Assembly (NCBI GenBank): GCA_944322775.1
Contig: CALUQA010000028.1
Span: 1 to 7,466, forward strand
Direction: 5' to 3'
DNA from: an uncultured Elusimicrobiales bacterium
GTDB taxonomy: Bacteria > Elusimicrobiota > Elusimicrobia > Elusimicrobiales > Elusimicrobiaceae
Length of the DNA stretch: 7,466 nucleotides
The position numbers and the translations under genes are program-made. Numbering within the stretch: the stretch's first letter is position 1; every line of letters starts with the position of its first letter. Shown here one piece after another: positions 1 to 5,573 of the stretch. Under the pieces are notes generated by a model that was not told the DNA's origin, did no database searches, and saw only the letters and a program-made list of their open reading frames with translations.

Positions 1-185
1 CCAATGAATGGTTCTCTTTGGTAGGCGAATGGGATAATATCAATAATATGCGCGACTCCCGCTTAAACCTGGGCGCGCATGTATACGTCACCCCGTCTTT
101 GGTTATTTCCGGCGCGGTGCGCCGCATTGGCCGCGGGGACGAAAACGAACGCATTTTGCAATTGCGCTACGTAACCAACTTTTAA
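1..185 (+). CDS. Outer-membrane beta-barrel protein, C-terminal fragment
   Basis: This open frame enters from the left edge with codons starting at base 3 and ends at TAA 183-185, giving about 60 residues of the C-terminus. Hydrophobic and polar residues alternate as in short beta strands (for example LGAHVYVTPSLVISGAVRR), and the protein ends LQLRYVTNF. A terminal phenylalanine preceded by alternating aromatic or hydrophobic residues is the classical beta-signal that the BAM machinery reads, so I infer an integral outer-membrane barrel. The start and most of the protein lie outside the window, so the family cannot be named. The next gene begins only 16 nt after the stop, which makes this the upstream member of the same operon. 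It could instead be the end of a soluble beta-rich protein, but the terminal Phe argues against that. Confidence 0.7.
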   Translation, partial: NEWFSLVGEWDNINNMRDSRLNLGAHVYVTPSLVISGAVRRIGRGDENERILQLRYVTNF

Positions 186-201
186 ATAAAAAAGAGGCAT
201 T

Positions 202-663
202 ATGAATAAGCCTGCTCAACCTGCGCCGCAGTTTAAAAGACGCACGATTTTTATTAAAAAAAATCTTCAGTTCGGTTATATGATGCTTATCATTTTAAGC
301 GTCTTGGCCGGGCTGCTGATTATGGCTTTTGAACTGACGTTTACGCTAAACGACATTTTTGACAAATACCCGGTGCTGCTGCAGCCTATTTACGATACCT
401 TCCCGTCTATTGCGTTTGGATTTATCTACAAAATTGTCATTTACGTAATTTTTGTTGTTTTAATTTCTGCCATTGTTTCTCACAAAATGGCGGGGCCTGT
501 CTATCGTTTTGAGCAAACCTGCAAAGCCATTGCCAAGGGGGATTTTTCCCAGCGGGTGCATTTACGCAAAGGGGACCAGCTGATGGATTTGCAAGATGAA
601 TTTAACAAAATGATGGACCGGATAGAAGAAGAATTAAAAAAGAAAAATAACGGGGGAGTATGA
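202..663 (+). CDS. Small inner-membrane protein with two TM helices and a HAMP domain, no output domain
   Basis: The 153-residue protein has a basic N-terminus (KRRTIFIKKN, 12-21), TM helix 1 at about 24-46, a short periplasmic loop of about 25 residues, TM helix 2 at about 71-93, then a HAMP region at about 90-145. HAMP hallmarks are visible: the post-TM MAGPVYRFE stretch (96-104), IAKGDFSQRV (110-119), and a second amphipathic helix (LMDLQDEFNKMMDRIEEEL). The chain then stops with a charged tail. HAMP domains normally pass signals from a membrane sensor to a kinase, cyclase or chemotaxis output module, and none is fused here. The product might work by pairing with another HAMP protein or as a membrane scaffold; this is inference. 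Similar short HAMP-only proteins are, to my recollection, often annotated as chemotaxis-like in Gram-negative genomes. The start is supported by AAGAGG at 192-197. The stop overlaps the next start by 4 nt. Confidence 0.82.
   Translation: MNKPAQPAPQFKRRTIFIKKNLQFGYMMLIILSVLAGLLIMAFELTFTLNDIFDKYPVLLQPIYDTFPSIAFGFIYKIVIYVIFVVLISAIVSHKMAGPVYRFEQTCKAIAKGDFSQRVHLRKGDQLMDLQDEFNKMMDRIEEELKKKNNGGV
652..658 (+). promoter_or_regulatory. Unusually close ribosome-binding site before the TolC-like gene
   Basis: The purine run GGGGGAG ends one base before the ATG at 660, much closer than the usual 5-9 nt. The start itself is secure because it begins a perfect signal peptide (MKKIIG...) and forms an ATGA overlap with the previous stop. 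Translation is therefore probably coupled to the HAMP gene rather than driven by an independent site. Confidence 0.45.
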
Positions 664-1961
664 AAAAAATAATTGGGGTTTTCCTTTTGTTCTGCTTGGC
701 TTTGCCGGCCATGGCACAAAAGGAATATGGGTTGCGCTTTTCCAGCTTAATTAACGATGAACTGACACTGGAAGACGCTATCCGCCTGGGGCTGGAAAAC
801 AATAATGAGTTTTTGACAGCCCAGCAGGAAATTATTATTGCGGAACAAAAAGTAAAAGAGGCCAAATTTTTATTTTTGCCTCAACTGGCTTTGCAAGGCA
901 CCGCCACTTGGTACGATCTGGACTACCCCATGGTCCTGCCAGACTCAGTTGCCAATCGATTTATTCCCAACAATGATTCTTTGTCTGACGACACCAAACA
1001 CCAGTTTTTTGGTGTTGGGGTAACCGCAACGCAATATCTGTACGCCGGCGGGCGCTTCCGCAAGACACTGCAAATGGCAGAAGCCAATTTGAAACAAGTG
1101 CAAAGCAAATATGAAGCCGTCAAAAATGCTACCGTACTGAACATAAAAAAATCCTTTTTTGGCCTTCTTTACGCACAAAATAACGTACAGCTGGCCACTG
1201 ACGTGCAACAAAAAGCCAAAGAATATTTCCGTTCCATGCAATTAAATGCGTGGGATAAAATAAAGGCCCAGTATTTATTTTCCAGCCTTACCTCGCTTAA
1301 AAATCAAGCTGACAATGAGCTGCAAAAGGCGCAGCTTACCATGCTGGTAAGCCTTAACAAAGAGCTCAACTCCACCATTTCCGTTAAAGGGGATTTTAAA
1401 CCCGTGGAGTTAAACCTGGACTTGCCCAAATTAAATCTGTGGTCCATGGAGTTCCGCCCCGAACTCAAAGCCGCCATTTATGCTTTGGAACTGGACAATC
1501 TGGCCATTGACTTGGCCCTTTCCCGCAGATATCCGGATTTAATTTTAACCGGCAGCTACGAAAAACTGGGGTTTGAAAATTTAGATGATGTAAACAAACA
1601 AGTCTCTTTGGCAGTGCGTCTGCCAATCCCGTACAATATCGGCACGCAAAATACCCAGCGCAAGGCCGAACAGAAACAAAGCACCCTGCGCCGCGCCGCC
1701 ATAGAAGACACGATCCGCGTGCAAGTGGCCGAAAATTATGCCGACTTTATTTTCTGGCAGACGGAAGCCTTCAGCCGCCAGCGCACCTGGCAGGACATGC
1801 AAAAGTTGCTCTCTCAGACGCAAAAAACGTCCCGCCCGGGCGTAAACGCTTTGGAAGCACTGCAAGCCTATTACCAAGCAGGCAATGAATACTATCAAAG
1901 TATCCGCAACAACTTATCCTCCAAAGCCGGCTTGGAGTGGGCCATCGGCCAAGACTTATAA
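660..1961 (+). CDS. TolC-like outer-membrane efflux/export protein
   Basis: The 433-residue protein starts with a signal peptide (residues 1-19, cleavage likely at AMA|Q). The mature part opens with the motif LTLEDAIRLGLENN (35-48), which is the usual start of outer-membrane efflux protein (OEP) repeats. It continues with long Ala/Gln/Lys-rich amphipathic helices, the FLPQLAL strand entry (72-78) and QYLYAGGR (125-132), which resembles the barrel-strand segment of TolC proteins. A second helix-strand half follows (about 260-433, including PELKAAIYALELDNLAI and the strand region LAVRLPIP). Proteins of this family form trimeric tunnels through the outer membrane and periplasm that serve tripartite pumps or type I secretion. 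The length is close to the family's usual 420-480 residues. No membrane-fusion protein or inner-membrane pump lies nearby in the window, so the partner is unknown; it may lie upstream or elsewhere. It is operonic with the HAMP and patatin genes. Confidence 0.9.
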   Translation: MKKIIGVFLLFCLALPAMAQKEYGLRFSSLINDELTLEDAIRLGLENNNEFLTAQQEIIIAEQKVKEAKFLFLPQLALQGTATWYDLDYPMVLPDSVANRFIPNNDSLSDDTKHQFFGVGVTATQYLYAGGRFRKTLQMAEANLKQVQSKYEAVKNATVLNIKKSFFGLLYAQNNVQLATDVQQKAKEYFRSMQLNAWDKIKAQYLFSSLTSLKNQADNELQKAQLTMLVSLNKELNSTISVKGDFKPVELNLDLPKLNLWSMEFRPELKAAIYALELDNLAIDLALSRRYPDLILTGSYEKLGFENLDDVNKQVSLAVRLPIPYNIGTQNTQRKAEQKQSTLRRAAIEDTIRVQVAENYADFIFWQTEAFSRQRTWQDMQKLLSQTQKTSRPGVNALEALQAYYQAGNEYYQSIRNNLSSKAGLEWAIGQDL

Positions 1962-1979
1962 ACGGCGGAGATACCGCTC

Positions 1980-2933
1980 ATGAAAAAGACGTTTTCCCTC
2001 TTATTATTGCTTTTGGGCTTCTTTGTTGCCCCGGCGCATGCCTTACCCAACGTGACGGAAGACGGCATCTTGCGGGATTTTTTGTGGGACGAGTTTATTT
2101 CTCTTCCTAAAGACGAACGCCCCGTTATCGGCTTGGCACTGTCGGCCGGCGGGGTGCGCGGCTTTGCCCACGTGGGTGTGCTGGAGGTGTTGCACAATGC
2201 CGGCGTGCCTATAGACGTGATGGCGGGCACTTCCATGGGGGCGGTAGTCGGTTCTTTATACGCTGCCGGCCTGCCCACAGACCAATTGTGGGAAATCAGC
2301 AACCATATAAAAATGGACACGATTACGCCGGATTTCAACTTAATGGGCGTGCTGCGTCTGCTGTTTTTGCAGCGGCTTCCTTCTTCCAGCAATTTGCAGG
2401 AATTTTTCCACCAACAAATAGGTCATATGCGTTTTGAAGACATGGCTATCCCTTTTGCCACGGCCGCCATGGACGTAAAAACCGGGGAACAGGTAGTATT
2501 TGACTCCGGCCCGGTGGATATTGCCGTGCGCGCCAGCATGAATCTGCCCGGTATTTTTGACCCAGTGCCCTACCGCCACCGCTATCTGGTGGATGGAGCC
2601 GTAGTCAACTATCTGCCCGTCAATTTGGTTAAACAAAAAGGGGCCGACTATATTATCGCTTCCGTTACGCCGCCGGATTTTTATTCGCAAGCCCCGCAAA
2701 CCGTGGCTGCCTATTTGCTGCGCGTAGGGGATATCCGCGGAGCGGCCATGATAGAGGAATCTTCCCAAAAAGCCAATTTTGTTATTCAAAACCGCGTGCT
2801 GGGCATTGGCACGCTGGAGCTTGATAAACTGACCCAAGCCGGCGAAGTGGGCATTCGCTCCGCCAGTGAAGATTTGGAGGCGCTGCAGGAAGACATGCTC
2901 CTGTTTGCGATAGATGATGTACTTAAGAACTAA
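1980..2933 (+). CDS. Exported patatin-like phospholipase
   Basis: The 317-residue protein starts with a clear signal peptide (MKKTF followed by a leucine-rich core, cleavage near AHA|L at 21). It is then a patatin domain: the oxyanion-hole glycine loop SAGGVRG at 55-61, followed by FAHVGVLEVL; the nucleophile elbow GTSMG with Ser85; and the catalytic DGA motif with Asp205. This Ser-Asp dyad is that of patatin/RssA/NTE-type lipid acyl hydrolases. The likely activity is acyl-ester cleavage of phospholipids, and the signal peptide places it in the periplasm or beyond. The patatin domain ends at the C-terminus with no POTRA or barrel extension, so it is not a complete type Vd (PlpD-like) autotransporter. 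GGAG at 1967-1970, nine bases before the ATG, supports the start. Its 3' end overlaps the TPR gene by 20 nt. The substrate is unknown. Confidence 0.9.
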   Translation: MKKTFSLLLLLLGFFVAPAHALPNVTEDGILRDFLWDEFISLPKDERPVIGLALSAGGVRGFAHVGVLEVLHNAGVPIDVMAGTSMGAVVGSLYAAGLPTDQLWEISNHIKMDTITPDFNLMGVLRLLFLQRLPSSSNLQEFFHQQIGHMRFEDMAIPFATAAMDVKTGEQVVFDSGPVDIAVRASMNLPGIFDPVPYRHRYLVDGAVVNYLPVNLVKQKGADYIIASVTPPDFYSQAPQTVAAYLLRVGDIRGAAMIEESSQKANFVIQNRVLGIGTLELDKLTQAGEVGIRSASEDLEALQEDMLLFAIDDVLKN

Positions 2934-3885
2934 ACCTTTTTTTTATGTTTTGCTTTGTCTGCTCTGCACACTTCCGGTGCAGGCGGGGCTGTTTGGCATA
3001 AGTCCCAAAGATAAGCAGGAATTTGTGGACGCCCGCGAAACATTCAACCATGGCAACTATCAGCAGGCCATTGTTGAACTGAGCAATTATATTTACAAAA
3101 CCAAAAACATCAAGCGGCGCGAGGCCCGTGCTTACCGTCTGTTGGGGCTCTCTTACGAACACCTTAATCAGCCGGAAAAAGCATTGGAAGTATATTTGGA
3201 AGCGTTGGAATTTCACGATAAAGACGTGCCGCTTTTATTGGCGGCTGCAGCCCTTTACCAACGCACAGGGCTGACGGACCGTTCCATTGAACTGTATGAT
3301 CAAGCCCTCAAGCTGGAAAACCATAATCTGGAAGCATTAGCCGGCCAGGCGGAAAATTATTTGGATATGGGTTTTTATTCCAAAGCGCGCCAATATTACG
3401 ACGAATTTTTCCATCTAAACCCGCGTGCGCCCGCCGTCAACCGTGCACGCTATGCCTATACGTTTTTAAAACAGCGCAATTTTGCCGATGCGTTTATTAA
3501 TATTACCATGGCAAAAATGGAAGAGCCCTCCAATGCTTCCTATTGGCTGCTTAGTGCGCGCGCCTATAAAGGGCTGGGGCGTACCGACGATGCCTTGGCA
3601 GATTTGGACACCGCCATTTTGCTCGACCCGCAACGTGAAGACATCAAATCCACCCGCGCCATGTGGCTTTATCAAGCCGGGTTATATACCCGCTCTTATG
3701 AAGAAACGCAAAAACTGCTTGCCGAAAACCCGAGAAATGAACTGGCCTTATTTATGAACTTTCTTAATTTGCGCCAGCAAGGGAAGAAAGAACAGGCCCG
3801 CCAACAACTGCAAAAAATAAAGGACTTAGGCAAAGATTCTTTTGCCCACCGCATTGCAGAAAAACTGCTTGCCCACAGCAAATAA
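2914..3885 (+). CDS. Exported TPR-repeat protein
   Basis: The 323-residue protein has an N-terminal signal peptide (basic R5 and K7, hydrophobic 9-20, cleavage likely at VQA|G, 24/25). Helical repeats fill the rest. About eight 34-residue TPR-like units can be laid out from residue 37 to the end. Clear ones include EARAYRLLGLSYEHLNQPEKALEVY, AYKGLGRTDDALADLDTAILLDP and the YQRTGLTDRSIELYDQAL unit, with the usual G/A-x-Y and A-L-x-P positions. TPR arrays are protein-binding scaffolds, and this one should sit in the periplasm or on a membrane face. No catalytic domain is seen. Two adjacent ATGs (2914 and 2917) can start it, and I see no Shine-Dalgarno at normal spacing. It begins inside the end of the patatin gene with a 20-nt overlap, so translation is probably coupled. 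It closes the operon, with a terminator about 10 nt after its stop. The partner is unknown; the patatin or barrel protein would be natural guesses. Confidence 0.87.
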   Translation: MMYLRTKPFFYVLLCLLCTLPVQAGLFGISPKDKQEFVDARETFNHGNYQQAIVELSNYIYKTKNIKRREARAYRLLGLSYEHLNQPEKALEVYLEALEFHDKDVPLLLAAAALYQRTGLTDRSIELYDQALKLENHNLEALAGQAENYLDMGFYSKARQYYDEFFHLNPRAPAVNRARYAYTFLKQRNFADAFINITMAKMEEPSNASYWLLSARAYKGLGRTDDALADLDTAILLDPQREDIKSTRAMWLYQAGLYTRSYEETQKLLAENPRNELALFMNFLNLRQQGKKEQARQQLQKIKDLGKDSFAHRIAEKLLAHSK

Positions 3886-3894
3886 CCAACACAT

Positions 3895-3926
3895 AATAAA
3901 AGCCCCTGTTGCCAGGGGCTTTTATT
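3895..3926. terminator. Bidirectional intrinsic terminator between convergent operons
   Basis: Bases 3895-3908 pair perfectly with 3913-3926 around a TTGC loop. The GC core is GCCCCTG/CAGGGGC, flanked by A-rich and T-rich arms, so each strand shows a GC hairpin followed by a T-rich run. The structure starts 10 nt after the TPR stop and abuts the stop codon (3927-3929) of the minus-strand gene. It therefore fits as a shared terminator for both operons. Confidence 0.92.
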
Positions 3927-5573
3927 TTAAGGAAGAGGCACAAACGGCGCACGGTCCGGTTTGCGCTGTGTGGGCAAAATTTCTATTTCGTCCACCATCA
4001 GCGAAGGCGCCACCACCGAAGACGCCACCCGCGTATTGCCGTCCACAAAATAAGACACTTCCACATCATCGCCTGCGGCCAAAATATCGCGCAGGCTGCG
4101 GGTGGTCACCCCGGTCAGGCGCAGGCCGTACACCGGCTCTTTATGTCCGTCTTTGCTGTAAATGCGCCAGGCAAAACTCAGCTCACCCTGTCCGCCGCCC
4201 AAAGCCGGAAAGCGCGGCAAAATATAGCAATAATCAAGTTCCAAATCCCGGCAGCGCTGCAAGAGTTTTTCTTCCATTTCCTGCTCACCAAGCGGCTGTT
4301 TGGGCTCAAAGAACACATTGCTCAGCGCCGCGCGCGGATAGGTTTCCCCACTCATGCGGGCATGGCCGTTGCTTTGTTTTTGTCCTTCAATGGGGCTGCG
4401 CACCGTGGGCAGTGTAAGCAGTTTGCCCCCCTGCACCAGCTGCAGTTCTTGCGCCAGCACGCCTTCGTCATCTACGGGCATAAACCCCTGCAAAGGCTGG
4501 CCCTTGTAAAAAGCTTCCTGCGGGCGGTCATACACATCAAGCAAATTGCTCATCACGCGCATGCCCAGTTTATCTTTAAACTGGCCGGCCGTGCCGTCCG
4601 TTTCCGCCTGGGCGGAAAGCAACGACTTGGAGTGATTGGTATTGCGCACAAAAAGATAGTAAAAGAATCCCCCCGCCGCTTTCGGCTCCAAAAGCACAGG
4701 CCCCAAATAAGGCTCCGGTTTTTTGGCGGCGTAAGTGTCCTGCAGACGGGTTAAAAACTGCTGGGTTTTTTCAAGCATAAAATCCCGGTCCAGGTCTTTT
4801 CCCCAAACAAGCGGAACCGTATCGGACACATTTTCGGTATATCCGGCCTGATTGCGTAAAGCTGCTGACAAGGAAAAATAGACCGACGGCACGCTATATT
4901 GATAAAAATCGCCTTCGCTGTCTAAAAAGAAAATATCCTGTTGGGATACGTCCAGCGTCACGCGAAAATGCTCCAAGTAAGGCAGCTGTTTTCCCAAGAG
5001 CGACAAGTCATTGACCGCCTGCTGATACTGCTTAACGTCCAACGTCGGAAAAGCCGGTATGTCTTTTACATAAGAAGCCTTGGGGCTTTTGCTAAAGTCC
5101 GGAAGATTGTCTTTTATGTTTTTTTGGCGTTTATAGGCTTCTTTTTTCTCGTAAGAGTTTGAAGCCTCCACATATGCCAAGTCCGTCAGACGCCACAAAA
5201 AGCGGCGCAAGCCGTCATAGCTGAGCGGTATGGTATCGGTGGAAGTGGGATTGTAATAATAGGCATCGTTTACAAAACCGGAACTGTTATTTTTTCCGTC
5301 CCCGGCGTAAATATATACGGCCGCTTCCAAGTTGGTCTGCGGCAAGGCAAAGCTGTCATACGGCGCGCCAAACTGGGCCGAAAAACGCTGAGCCGTAGAG
5401 TAAGCTACCTTATAGGCCGTAAAAAACGGTTTGGGGCTGCCTTTTACGCGCAGCTCTTTTTGAGTGCGTTTCATTTCGTCGTTCATGGCGCGGAAATACA
5501 TATTGTCCGGCAACGTCGCCGCGCACAGAGGCAAGCATAACATCAGCAAAAACAGGCTAAGATATTTTTTCAT
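3927..5573 (-). CDS. Exported TldE/PmbA-like protein with lost metal site
   Basis: This 548-residue protein has a signal peptide (MKKYLSLFLLMLCLPLCAA, cleavage about 18-19) and a TldD/PmbA (peptidase U62) fold. It is homologous to the product of the gene just upstream. Shared blocks include EPYLGPVLL before the active-site helix, DDEGV (368-372), SPIEG (393-397), SNGHAR (401-406), the ILAAGDD turn and APSL near the C-terminus. Where the partner has the zinc motif HEVMGH, this protein has YYLFVR (305-310), and the later metal-ligand cysteine is also absent, so it is unlikely to bind zinc or cleave peptides itself. In E. coli, TldE/PmbA is the metal-free half of the TldD/TldE protease, so a structural or substrate-gating role is the best inference. 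The start overlaps the upstream stop as ATGA, with a GGGGGA ribosome-binding site 6 nt before the ATG. A short Pro-rich tail ends the chain. Confidence 0.85.
   Translation of the reverse strand: MKKYLSLFLLMLCLPLCAATLPDNMYFRAMNDEMKRTQKELRVKGSPKPFFTAYKVAYSTAQRFSAQFGAPYDSFALPQTNLEAAVYIYAGDGKNNSSGFVNDAYYYNPTSTDTIPLSYDGLRRFLWRLTDLAYVEASNSYEKKEAYKRQKNIKDNLPDFSKSPKASYVKDIPAFPTLDVKQYQQAVNDLSLLGKQLPYLEHFRVTLDVSQQDIFFLDSEGDFYQYSVPSVYFSLSAALRNQAGYTENVSDTVPLVWGKDLDRDFMLEKTQQFLTRLQDTYAAKKPEPYLGPVLLEPKAAGGFFYYLFVRNTNHSKSLLSAQAETDGTAGQFKDKLGMRVMSNLLDVYDRPQEAFYKGQPLQGFMPVDDEGVLAQELQLVQGGKLLTLPTVRSPIEGQKQSNGHARMSGETYPRAALSNVFFEPKQPLGEQEMEEKLLQRCRDLELDYCYILPRFPALGGGQGELSFAWRIYSKDGHKEPVYGLRLTGVTTRSLRDILAAGDDVEVSYFVDGNTRVASSVVAPSLMVDEIEILPTQRKPDRAPFVPLP

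Noticed and set aside
1895..2392. Minus-strand open frame (165 codons) across the TolC/patatin junction
   Set aside because: It covers the signal peptide and catalytic motifs of the patatin gene on the other strand. Its translation is low-complexity Ser/Thr/Pro/Lys-rich and resembles no family.
2914..2990. Possible lipoprotein signal in the TPR protein (cysteines at 15 and 18)
   Set aside because: The residues before each Cys do not make a proper lipobox with a small residue at -1, and VQA|G offers a better ordinary cleavage site.
1980..3885. Patatin plus TPR as an anti-phage lipase defence system
   Set aside because: Patatin effectors occur in cyclic-nucleotide defence systems (CapV with CBASS), but those are cytoplasmic and sit beside a nucleotide cyclase. 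Here both proteins have signal peptides and no cyclase is present.
3909..4754. Long plus-strand open frame (281 codons) opposite the TldE-like gene
   Set aside because: It is antisense to a well-supported gene with a signal peptide and family motifs. Its product is rich in His, Arg, Ala and Gln, typical of a shadow frame, and it begins inside the terminator hairpin.
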